In this document: positions 57,601 to 64,000 of the stretch, one piece after another
Layout of the letters: each line of letters begins with the position of its first letter
Position numbering within the stretch: position 1 is the first letter of the stretch
Assembly (NCBI RefSeq): GCF_003160695.1
Contig: NZ_QGDD01000013.1
Coordinates: 17,103 to 81,102, forward strand
DNA length: 64,000 bases
From: Nocardioides silvaticus
Lineage (GTDB): Bacteria > Actinomycetota > Actinomycetes > Propionibacteriales > Nocardioidaceae
Direction of reading: 5' to 3'
Translations under genes and position numbers: made by a program
The notes under the pieces: generated by a model
Databases searched by the model: none
Told to the model about the DNA's origin: nothing
The model's input: only the letters and a program-made list of their open reading frames with translations

Positions 57601-57919
57601 ACCGCCGGGCGTCGACCGCGTGCTCGTCCACGTCGAGCGCATAGCCCCCGACGTGGGTCCGCAGCCGGTCCGCCGGGCGGCGGGCGTCCCGGTCCGGCTC
57701 GAGCGCCCGACGGAGCCGGGCGACGTACGACTGCAGCGACGCCTCCACCCGGGCCGGCGGCCCCTCCGGCCAGACCTGGTCGATCAGCTGCTCGACCGGC
57801 ACCGCCCGGCCCTCGGCCGCGACGAGCAGGCCGAGGAGTGCACGCGGCTTGCGACCACCCAGGTCCACCGGCTCACCGGCCACGTGCACGTCGAGGTCGC
57901 CGAGCACGCTCACCTGCAT
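54605..57919 (-). CDS. BTAD-type (AfsR/SARP-like) regulator with AAA ATPase and TPR region
   Basis: The 1104-residue protein has an OmpR-type DNA-binding domain at the N-terminus (LGGRKPRALLGLLVAAEGR, IDQVWPEGPPARVEASLQSYVARLRRAL in part), a bacterial transcriptional activation domain (to about residue 260), and an ATPase (Walker A SGEPGIGKTRL; Walker B LLVLDDVHWADAGSL). A long TPR-like helical C-terminus completes it. AfsR-like proteins control secondary metabolism or development. No biosynthetic cluster is adjacent, so the target is unknown. Confidence 0.93.
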   Translation of the reverse strand: MQVSVLGDLDVHVAGEPVDLGGRKPRALLGLLVAAEGRAVPVEQLIDQVWPEGPPARVEASLQSYVARLRRALEPDRDARRPADRLRTHVGGYALDVDEHAVDARRFVATVRAARARAGAEPDAAVAGLTEALALWRGTPYQGLDSPSLRAEATRLDELRAGAVADLWELRIRRGEHLEAVADLEQLTRLEPLRERLWALLALALYRSARQGDALAALRRAREHLADELGVDPGPELRRLEEAILRHDPELDVPAAAAAAPPATAAPPPAATPVPAQPPVLHGREAHLPRAAAALDDATRGRGRVVILSGEPGIGKTRLSDELTALATARGFRTGRGGWEADAVPALWGWTRAVHQLLGRTDVLDVGDDVDVASASFRQADALRDALGVDGGGAPSLLVLDDVHWADAGSLRLLRRIAADLATMPLVIVVAVRSDPAEISDAVADLLAALARVDPVRIELDGLSAADIGAWVSEQTARPVPEEVAAELARRTDGNPFYVTELVRLLVSEGALTDPTAAAWGQVPGGVRDVVRHRLSQLSDEAVALLRTAAVAGRSFDLAVVVRAGQSDDETAEAAIEAAQVRGLVGEEGPGRFRFSHALVRDALYEATPAPQRARLHALVAAAVEDVHAGRVHDHLHELAEHYRLAGPAHARSGWVFARQAAEAAAERSAYDEALRLYGEARRLQDGDPTVEAVEREPVLLGLTRALVRVGRPVEAWAPTRAAAESALARDDLAAAASALLTITDGTVWGWRVHPDYDDDAIALWRRVLDSPVHDELTRAHLTAALAAEHLTKPGAHAESTRLADEAVAAVRRTGGHGRKELAVLRLAQNALLRPDLLHHRIPLSDEIVERATRIGDPLSLASALSARAQNRAELGRLPDVLSDVTRAHELAERHRLSENRMITGWALALRKQMDEDFEAAEAAIGETEAFQATLAMSGNGIGLCQLAQLRDAQGRLPELEPMLRGLRDFHPALRELHQLALVRAGRLDELRALVGAWSEQPPLTWDYLWLVFATIRAEIWTALDDRAAATDLLADLTPYADRVAYSAPVGFRGSIRLTLGRLAACLGDVAGAREHLEASRGTHADLGLPRWVAMSEAELGRLT

Positions 57920-57959
57920 GCGCAGAGGCTAGGCGGGGCGGGTCGCCCCGGAGGTGGTT

Positions 57960-58649
57960 TCAGGCGATCCGCTCCACCGTGCGCGGCGCCGACCGCACCG
58001 GCCGCGGGGCGCCGGCCACGGCGATGCCGAGGGTGAACACGGCGATCGACATGGCGGCCCCCGCGAAGACCGGGGTGAACTCGGTGTCGGGGAAGAGGAC
58101 CGTGAGCGGCACCGAGAACGCGTGCAGCAGGCCGGCGACCGCCCCGACCACGGCGACGACCCGGCGCCAGCCACGCCACACCCGGCCGAACGCGAGGGCG
58201 AGGAACACCAACGCCCACCCGGTGACCGGGTAGAGGACGGTGGCCAGCCCGATGTGGCCGAACGCCACCGGCGCGGCGTCGCCGGCGGCGAGCCGGTCGG
58301 AGTCGATCACGGCGGCGAGGTGCGCGACGGTCTCGACGACGTACGCCGACACGGCGACCGCCGCGAAGCCCAGGGTGCGCTGCACGCTGGTCGGCCAGAC
58401 CCGGCGCCGGTGGGCCATCCAGAGCCCGGTCGCCAGCAGCACCGTGCTCAGGACGATCAGGCTGTGGCCGGGGACCCAGGCGCTGTCGGCGGTCATGACG
58501 GCGAGCTCCTTGCGGAGCGGGTCCTCGGAGTCCGACGACGGGTGCATCGGCGCACCGGCGAGGAGGGCCACGCCGGAGGCGGCCAGGACCAGGCGCCAGC
58601 CGTGGGCGTGGAAGAAGGTCATGGTGGTGGTGTCTTCGGGGTAGTTCAT
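57960..58649 (-). CDS. Six-helix membrane protein of unknown function
   Basis: The 229-residue protein has hydrophobic segments such as LVLAASGVALLAGAPM, HSLIVLSTVLLATGLWM, LGFAAVAVSAYVVETVAH and YPVTGWALVFLALAFG, about six in all. No motif identifies a transported substrate or an enzyme. ATG 58649 has GGGGGA upstream; ATG 58622 is an alternative start. It is divergent from the APC permease gene, sharing a 97-bp promoter gap. Confidence 0.75.
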   Translation of the reverse strand: MNYPEDTTTMTFFHAHGWRLVLAASGVALLAGAPMHPSSDSEDPLRKELAVMTADSAWVPGHSLIVLSTVLLATGLWMAHRRRVWPTSVQRTLGFAAVAVSAYVVETVAHLAAVIDSDRLAAGDAAPVAFGHIGLATVLYPVTGWALVFLALAFGRVWRGWRRVVAVVGAVAGLLHAFSVPLTVLFPDTEFTPVFAGAAMSIAVFTLGIAVAGAPRPVRSAPRTVERIA

Positions 58650-58746
58650 GAGCAGACCGTCCCCCGCGCCGCTTGCAGAGCGCTTGACGACGACTGGACC
58701 GGTGCTGCTATGCAGAGGACCGGGCTCGGGACCGAAGGAGAACGAC

Positions 58747-60258
58747 ATGAACCAGCGCGGAGGCCTGTTCCGCACGAAGACCGTCGAGCAGTCGATCGCT
58801 GAGACGGACGAGCCGGAGCACAAGCTCCGGAAGGACCTCACGGTCATCGACCTCATCGTGTTCGGCGTCGGGGTCATCATCGGCGCGGGGATCTTCGTGA
58901 TCACCGGGACGGTGGCCAAGACCAACGCCGGCCCCGCGATCACGATCTCCTTCGCGATCGCCGGTCTCGCCTGCGCGCTCGCTGCGCTCTGCTACGCCGA
59001 GTTCGCCTCGACGGTGCCGGTGGCCGGCAGCGCCTACACGTTCAGCTACGCGACGTTCGGCGAGCTGATCGCGTGGATCATCGGCTGGGACCTGGCCCTG
59101 GAGTTCACGATCGGCGCCGCTGCCCTGTCGACCAGCTTCTCCGGCTACTTCCAGGAGGTGATGGAGGGGACGCCGTTCGAGGTCCCGGCCCAGCTCGGGT
59201 CGGCCGCCGACGGCACGATGGACCTCCCGGCCATCCTGATCGCGCTCCTCGTCACCGGCGTCCTCATCGCCGGCATCAAGCTGTCGAGCCGGCTCAACCA
59301 GATCGTCGTGGCGGTCAAGCTGCTCGTCATCGCGGCGGTGATCGTCTTCGGCGTCTCCCACATCAAGGTCGGCAACTGGACGCCGTTCGTCCCCGACTCG
59401 GAGCCGGTCGAGGAGAGCTCGGCCGGGTTCATGGACGCCACCCTCATCAGCTGGCTGTTCGGCCTCGACCCCGCGGTCTACGGCATCGCCGGGATCATCT
59501 CGGCCGCCTCGGTCGTGTTCTTCGCGTTCATCGGGTTCGACATCGTCGCGACCACCGCGGAGGAGACCCGCAACCCGCAGCGCGACGTGCCGCGCGGCAT
59601 CCTCGGGTCGCTGGCGATCGTCACGGTCCTCTACATCGCGGTGAGCCTGGTGATCACCGGCATGCAGAAGTACTCCGACATCGACGCCGCGGACGCTGCG
59701 CCGCTGGCCACCGCGTTCGACGCCGTCGGCATGGACTGGATGGGCCGGCTGATCGCGATCGGCGCGTGCATCGGGCTGATCGTCGTCGTGATGATCCTGA
59801 TGCTCGGCCAGACCCGGGTCGCGTTCGCGATGGCGCGCGACGGCCTGCTGCCGCCGGCGCTGGCGAAGGTGCACCCCACGTTCCGCACGCCCTGGGTCAT
59901 CACCGCCGTCACCGGGGTCGCCGTCGCCATCATCGGCGGGCTGGTCGACCTCGAGACGCTGGTGCACCTGGTCAGCATCGGCACCCTCTTCGCGTTCGTG
60001 CTGGTGAGCATCGGCGTGGTGGTGCTGCGGCGGACCCGCCCCGACCTGCCGCGCGCGTTCCGGACGCCCGCCGTCTGGGTCGTGGCGGTCGCCTCGTCGC
60101 TGCTGTGCTTCTACCTGATGCTCAACCTGACCGGCGGCACCTGGGTGCGCTTCCTGGTCTGGATGGCGCTCGGCCTGGTCGTCTACCTGGTCTACGGCCG
60201 GACCCACAGCCGCCTCGCCCGCCGGGCCAAGGAGGGCGAGGCGCAAGAGGTCGGCTGA
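58747..60258 (+). CDS. APC-superfamily amino acid permease, cationic amino acid transporter-like
   Basis: The 503-residue protein has 12 or more helices with the APC core GVGVIIGAGIFVITGTVAKTNAGPA (in part) in helix 1 and FFAFIGFDIVATTAEETRNPQRDVPR around helix 6, which typify the CAT/YfnA group for basic or other amino acids. AAGGAG precedes ATG 58747. It stands alone and may import Arg, Lys or a broad set of amino acids. Confidence 0.94.
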   Translation: MNQRGGLFRTKTVEQSIAETDEPEHKLRKDLTVIDLIVFGVGVIIGAGIFVITGTVAKTNAGPAITISFAIAGLACALAALCYAEFASTVPVAGSAYTFSYATFGELIAWIIGWDLALEFTIGAAALSTSFSGYFQEVMEGTPFEVPAQLGSAADGTMDLPAILIALLVTGVLIAGIKLSSRLNQIVVAVKLLVIAAVIVFGVSHIKVGNWTPFVPDSEPVEESSAGFMDATLISWLFGLDPAVYGIAGIISAASVVFFAFIGFDIVATTAEETRNPQRDVPRGILGSLAIVTVLYIAVSLVITGMQKYSDIDAADAAPLATAFDAVGMDWMGRLIAIGACIGLIVVVMILMLGQTRVAFAMARDGLLPPALAKVHPTFRTPWVITAVTGVAVAIIGGLVDLETLVHLVSIGTLFAFVLVSIGVVVLRRTRPDLPRAFRTPAVWVVAVASSLLCFYLMLNLTGGTWVRFLVWMALGLVVYLVYGRTHSRLARRAKEGEAQEVG

Positions 60259-60326
60259 TCCCGCGTCCAACCTCTTCCACGTCCGGCGGCATCTGACAGG
60301 GTGACCGACAAGGACAGGGAGAGTCG

Positions 60327-60848
60327 ATGACGCGACCACCGACCGATGAGGAGTTCGCCGAGCTCGTGCACGCGTGCTGGGCGAGCCTCTACCGCACCGC
60401 CTACCTGATGCTCGGCGACGCCGCCGATGCGGAGGACCTGGTGCAGACCGCGCTGGCGAAGACCTACGCCAACTGGCGCCGGGTCCGCAGCGTGGAGGCC
60501 GCCCCGGGCTACGCCCGGACGACGCTGGTCAACACGGCCGCGTCGTGGTTCCGCAAGAAGGGCTGGCGCAACGAGCGCCCGACCGACGTGCTCCCGGAGA
60601 GCCCGGGGTCGACCCACGAGCCCGACCTCAGCGACCGCGCGACGGTGATCGACGCGCTCGGCACCCTTCCCCCGCGGCAGCGAGCGGTCGTCGTGCTCCG
60701 TTACTACGAGGACCTGACCGTCGCGCAGGTCGCCTCCGCCCTCGGTGTCACCGAGGGGACCGTGAAGTCCCAGACCTCCGAAGCACTCAGCAAGCTTCGT
60801 GCGCTGCTCGGTGACAGCGTCATCCCGGCAGGAGCGAACCATGACTGA
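60327..60848 (+). CDS. SigE-family (ECF-type) RNA polymerase sigma factor
   Basis: The 173-residue protein has region 2 (LYRTAYLMLGDAADAEDLVQTAL, in part: core DAEDLVQ) and region 4 (LPPRQRAVVVLRYYEDLT; SALGVTEGTVKSQTSEAL). It belongs to the SigE/SigM-like small actinobacterial group. AGGGAG lies 5 bases before the ATG. Its stop overlaps the start of a membrane partner that probably holds it inactive. Confidence 0.94.
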   Translation: MTRPPTDEEFAELVHACWASLYRTAYLMLGDAADAEDLVQTALAKTYANWRRVRSVEAAPGYARTTLVNTAASWFRKKGWRNERPTDVLPESPGSTHEPDLSDRATVIDALGTLPPRQRAVVVLRYYEDLTVAQVASALGVTEGTVKSQTSEALSKLRALLGDSVIPAGANHD

Positions 60849-61980
60849 ACGACTCAAGCAGCTGCTCGACGGCGAGGCGCTCGGCCTCGACGTGCCGCCC
60901 CCGGCCACCGACGCCGTGCTCCACCAGGGCCGCGGCCTGCGCCGGCGCAACCGGCTGACCGTCGCCGGCGGCGCGGTCGCCGCGGCGATCATCGTCGGCG
61001 GCAGTGCCGTCGCGTTCACGGGGGGTGGCGGCGGAGGCGGTGGCGACGCCGCCGACCCGGCCGGCCCGAGCGCACCGGCGGTGGGTGACGACGCCGTCTT
61101 CTCCTTCGGCAACCACGTGTTCTACGACGGCCCCGGCAACGTCGCGGTGATTGACGACGCGGCTGTGAAGTCGCTCTACTACACCTCCGCCGGCGTGCTC
61201 GTCCGGCACGGGAACAACCCCTACAGCGACGGCGGTGGGCCGCAGCGGTTCTCGCTGGTGACGCCCGACGGTGACGTCCGCCGGCTCGGCCTCGTCACCG
61301 AGGAGACCGTGCACGCGACCGACTCCGCGCAGCCGTACGTCGCCTACGGCGAGGCCGTGGACGGCGAGCTCCAAGTGGTCGTCTACGACGTCGAGGCCGA
61401 CGCCGAGGCGGCCCGCGTGGATGTGGCCCCGACCAGCGACGGCTGGTTCCCGGTGGCGATCGACGGCTCGACGGTGTACGTCCAGAACGGCTACGACAGC
61501 GGCGTCTTCGCGGTCGACTGGGAGGACGGCACGGTCGCGGAGTCCGATCTCGACACCTTGTGGGAGGTCGGGGGTGGCCGGATGGCCACCGAGGGCGATG
61601 GCGGCGCTGCCTCCATCATCGACCTCGCGACCGGTGAGGACGTGCTCACGGCGGACGGTCCTGGCTACTTCGACCTCTCCCCCGACGGCAGGTACGCCCA
61701 GCTGGTCGAGGAGGACGTCTTCGACGCCGAGCCCGGTGGCGGCGTCACGGTCTACGACGTCGAGACCGGCGACTCGGTCAGCCTCGAGGGCGATGCCTTC
61801 GGCTGGGGCTGGACCGCCGACGGTGACCTGTTCCGTGTCGGCAAGGACACCGTCACCACCTGCGACCCGGCCACCGGCGAGTGCACGGACGCGCCGTACG
61901 ACCAACCCGCCAGGTCCGAGGCCGGCGGCGGCCCGGAGGCGCCGTACCTCAAGCTCGGCGGGATGACCTACGAGTCCTGA
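60841..61980 (+). CDS. Probable membrane-bound anti-sigma/regulator with extracellular beta-propeller
   Basis: This is a 379-residue protein. A short cytoplasmic helical segment (TERLKQLLDGEALGLDVPPP) could bind the sigma factor. It is followed by one membrane helix (AVAAAIIVGGSAVAF), a Gly-rich linker and a large beta-rich extracellular domain with repeated YDVE-type strands. The gene overlaps the sigma factor by 8 bases. No ZAS zinc motif is seen. The family of the outer domain is unknown to me. Confidence 0.78.
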   Translation: MTERLKQLLDGEALGLDVPPPATDAVLHQGRGLRRRNRLTVAGGAVAAAIIVGGSAVAFTGGGGGGGGDAADPAGPSAPAVGDDAVFSFGNHVFYDGPGNVAVIDDAAVKSLYYTSAGVLVRHGNNPYSDGGGPQRFSLVTPDGDVRRLGLVTEETVHATDSAQPYVAYGEAVDGELQVVVYDVEADAEAARVDVAPTSDGWFPVAIDGSTVYVQNGYDSGVFAVDWEDGTVAESDLDTLWEVGGGRMATEGDGGAASIIDLATGEDVLTADGPGYFDLSPDGRYAQLVEEDVFDAEPGGGVTVYDVETGDSVSLEGDAFGWGWTADGDLFRVGKDTVTTCDPATGECTDAPYDQPARSEAGGGPEAPYLKLGGMTYES

Positions 61981-61992
61981 TCCTCGGCGGAC

Positions 61993-63072
61993 TCAACGGA
62001 CGTGCCGGGCCAGGAAGCGGCCGGTGCGCTCCATCGAGGCGAAGAACTGCGGACCGAAGGCGTGGCCCTCACCGGGATACTCGGTGAGGGTCACGTCGAC
62101 CCCGTCCCGCTCCATCAGCCGCGCGGTCTCGCGGCTCCACCGAATCGGGCAGGTGTCGTCGAGGGTGCCGTGGTGGATGAGCACCGGCTCTGAGATCTGG
62201 TCGAAGTAGGTGCGGGCGCTGATGCCTTCCCAGAACTCCGGATCGTCCTTCGGTAGCCCGTGCGACCGGCGGAGCGCAGCGACGATGTCACTGCGCGTCG
62301 GGTCGCTCCCGATCCACCGGTCGTAGTTGTCGACCGCGTCGGAGCTGACCGGCGCCCAGACCACGCCCGCGTCGACCAGCCCCGGCTGCGCGACCAGCAC
62401 GTTGTAGACGACGCCGCCGCCCATCGACCGCCCGCCGACGGCCATCCGGTCGTCGTCGACCGGGCCGTCCCACGCGCGGAGGGCGAGGACGGCGTTGACG
62501 ACGTCCTCGGTGTAGCCCATCCGCATGTCGGCCTCGCCCACCCCGCGCTCGGCGAGTGCGGTGTCGTCGGAGCCCGCGTGGTTGCGGTAGTCGACGTGCA
62601 GGGCGATGTACCCGTTGTTCGCGAACCACTCGCGCTCGCGGGTCATCCCCTGCCCGTTCACGTAGTAGGCCGGGTCGATGTAGCCGTGGGCCAGCACGAT
62701 CGCGGGGAACGGCCCCTTCCCCTCCGGGATGGCGATCCGCCCGGAGATCGTCAGGCCGCCGCCGCGGTAGGTCACCTCGTACTGGCGCTGGGTCGAGGTC
62801 GTGTAGACCTCGGCTCCGAGCCGGAGCCGACGTCCGTCGTACTCCTTGGCCATGAGGGCGGGCAGCGAGACCGGGTCGGGCTTCTCGGTCGGCTCCTCGC
62901 TCGGCTCCCCGGACTCCTCCGGTGCGGGTGGCGCCGACGAGTCGGTCTCGTCGGCTGACGCGGTCGGGGACGGGGCCGGGTTGGGCTCGGCGTCGTCCGG
63001 CCGGTCGTCGGGATCGGTGCACCCGACCAGCACGAACACGCAGCACGTCACCGCCGCCAGCAGCCGCTTCAC
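61993..63072 (-). CDS. Secreted S9-like prolyl oligopeptidase/dienelactone-type hydrolase lipoprotein
   Basis: This is a 359-residue protein. A signal peptide ends in a lipobox (VLVGC), then an acidic Ser/Glu/Pro-rich spacer. An alpha/beta-hydrolase domain has nucleophile GGRSMGGGV, acid in HHGTLDDTCP and the His in GEGHAFGPQ. S9C/AXE1-type peptidases and esterases look alike at this level. It starts at GTG 63072 and converges with the anti-sigma-like gene, 12 bp apart. Confidence 0.85.
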   Translation of the reverse strand: MKRLLAAVTCCVFVLVGCTDPDDRPDDAEPNPAPSPTASADETDSSAPPAPEESGEPSEEPTEKPDPVSLPALMAKEYDGRRLRLGAEVYTTSTQRQYEVTYRGGGLTISGRIAIPEGKGPFPAIVLAHGYIDPAYYVNGQGMTREREWFANNGYIALHVDYRNHAGSDDTALAERGVGEADMRMGYTEDVVNAVLALRAWDGPVDDDRMAVGGRSMGGGVVYNVLVAQPGLVDAGVVWAPVSSDAVDNYDRWIGSDPTRSDIVAALRRSHGLPKDDPEFWEGISARTYFDQISEPVLIHHGTLDDTCPIRWSRETARLMERDGVDVTLTEYPGEGHAFGPQFFASMERTGRFLARHVR

Positions 63073-63813
63073 GTCCCCAGTGTGCAGGGCTGTGAGAAAA
63101 ACCCGCAGGGCTGTCGATCCCGGCGTGCGACCGCGCCGGCATCCGTTCACGGAGCCGGTCGAGAAGGCCTTCGGTCGTCGAGCAGGTCGCCATCGGTCGT
63201 CGAATAGGCCGAGCGCTCTGGCGCGAGGCCGTATCGAGACGCGTTGCGATCACTGCGGCCTCGCGGCTGTGGGTGGTTGCGACCGCCGTCCGGTCGTCGA
63301 GTAGGCCGAGCGCTCTGGCGCGAGGCCGTATCGAGACGCGGTGCCTTTGCCTGCGGCCTTGCGGCAGTGGGTGGTGGCGACCGAAAGGGCTTCCGACGGG
63401 GGCGAGGAGGGCGCGGGTTGCGCGCCGACGCCGACTGACGGGCCGCGCCTTTCGGTCGTCGAGCAGGTCGCCATCGGTCGTCGAGGAGGAACCGAGCCGC
63501 TATCGGTCGTCGAGTAGGCCGAGCGCCCTGGCGCGAGGCCGTATCGAGACGCCGCACCTCTGCCCGCGACCTCCCGGCTGTGGGTGGTGGCGACCGCCGT
63601 CGGTCGTCGAGTAGGCCGAGCGCTCTGGCGCGAGGTCGTATCGAGACGCCGTGCCTCTGCCCGCGACCTCCGGGCTGTGGGTGGTGGCGATCGAAAGGGC
63701 TTTGGACGGAGCAAGGAGGGCGGGTGGGCGCCCCGGCCGGCGGGCCCCAGATTCTCTCGGATAGATCGCGTACAACTCTTGCTGTTCGAACACCTGTTCG
63801 ATAGACTGAGCGC
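63073..63813. repeat. Gene-free block with a 310-bp duplication of the dispersed repeat
   Basis: No ORF here has a ribosome binding site or a recognisable product. Full repeat copies lie at 63194-63243, 63291-63340, 63504-63553 and 63601-63650, with fragments before each pair (GTCGAGCAGGTCGCCATC). Copies 1 to 2 and 3 to 4 are both 97 bp apart, and copies 1 to 3 and 2 to 4 both 310 bp, so a 310-bp segment containing two units has been duplicated. The right end holds the promoter of the gene at 63814. Confidence 0.85.
63779..63807 (+). promoter_or_regulatory. LexA-type SOS box overlapping a promoter
   Basis: TCGAACACCTGTTCGA at 63786-63801 fits the actinobacterial SOS box TCGAAC-N4-GTTCGA exactly. 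It sits between TTGCTG (63779-63784, -35) and TAGACT (63802-63807, -10), with 17 bp between them, so LexA would block the promoter directly. RNA would start at or next to ATG 63814, giving a leaderless mRNA. Confidence 0.85.
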
Positions 63814-64000
63814 ATGACTTCTCCCGGGGCGCTCGAGACGGCAACCGCCGTCCTCGACCACGCCCGGGAACTCGCCGAGGTCCCATGGGACCAGCTCACC
63901 GGCGCCGAGGCGGTACAGGCCGCCGCTGCCCTCGCCCAGGTCAAGGCCCTGGTCGACGGCGCGCTGGTCGGCCTGGCCGAGCAGCTGGAGTCCACCGGTG
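63814..64000 (+). CDS. DUF222/13E12-type protein (probable HNH endonuclease), N-terminal fragment
   Basis: The first 62 codons are visible (MTSPGALETATAVLDHAREL...) and look like the helical DUF222 start (GAEAVQAAAALAQVKALVDG) found in actinobacterial 13E12-repeat proteins, which usually end in an HNH nuclease. The SOS-type promoter fits, since several mycobacterial 13E12 genes are LexA-controlled. The catalytic part lies beyond the window, so the nuclease role is inferred. Confidence 0.7.
   Translation, partial: MTSPGALETATAVLDHARELAEVPWDQLTGAEAVQAAAALAQVKALVDGALVGLAEQLESTG

Noticed and set aside
63194..63690. CRISPR array
   Set aside because: Repeats are about 50 bp and the intervening sequences are themselves repeated, not unique spacers; no cas genes are present.

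Overview
The window is about 70% GC, densely packed and full of GTG/TTG starts, 4-base ATGA gene overlaps and leaderless promoters, so it comes from a high-GC actinobacterium. The PknG/GlnX/GlnH set, the dispersed GTCGTCGAGTAG...TATCGAGACGCC repeat, and a DUF222/13E12-type gene behind a mycobacterial-type SOS box point to the Nocardioidaceae, most likely Nocardioides or a close relative. This is inferred from gene content, not from a database match. The many long antisense ORFs are GC-rich shadows and are not annotated.

Layout. 1-1.0 kb: a truncated gene and a small methyltransferase. 1.0-13.7 kb: one ten-gene minus-strand operon, read telA -> unknown -> AAA ATPase -> GlnX-like membrane sensor -> GlnH-like lipoprotein -> coiled-coil protein -> PknG-like kinase -> PP2C phosphatase -> VWA protein -> FHA protein. 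It joins the amino-acid-sensing GlnH/GlnX/PknG relay to a kinase-phosphatase-VWA triad plus TelA. 13.7-16.1 kb: a YczE-like membrane protein divergent from a MocR-type regulator whose start codon lies inside a perfect hairpin. 16.3-22.7 kb: serA, an ABC-F ATPase behind a three-codon leader ORF, a FrnE-like DsbA protein, an ABC exporter pair and a 53-residue membrane protein. 22.7-24.8 kb: an acetyltransferase and a secreted M15-like peptidase, ended by three consecutive palindromes.

24.8-33.4 kb: branched-chain amino acid genes. ilvBNC lies behind a leader peptide (Leu-Leu-Leu-Val) and an intrinsic terminator, and ilvD is a few kb further on; between them are a VOC protein, an unfamiliar P-loop NTPase and a GNAT enzyme. 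33.4-44.2 kb: an ArsR/MFS pair, a large LuxR-type ATPase regulator, a BNR-repeat protein, an EamA exporter, a hydrolase, a PQQ-type sugar dehydrogenase-like lipoprotein and a metallophosphoesterase. 44.2-50.4 kb: a five-gene operon behind a cobalamin riboswitch. It encodes two secreted proteins that together resemble the two halves of animal transcobalamin/intrinsic factor, followed by the T, fused A-A' and S components of an ECF transporter; the set reads as a vitamin B12 capture-and-import system. 50.4-53.7 kb: gatCAB.

53.8-64 kb: a hemerythrin-like protein, a BTAD/AAA/TPR regulator, a membrane protein, an APC permease, a SigE-family sigma factor with an overlapping membrane partner, a secreted S9-like hydrolase, a 0.7-kb gene-free block with a 310-bp duplication of the dispersed repeat, and the start of the SOS-controlled 13E12-type gene, cut by the window edge.

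The most interesting parts are the B12 capture operon, the expanded PknG operon, and a set of leader- and hairpin-based controls (ABC-F, ilvB, MocR).
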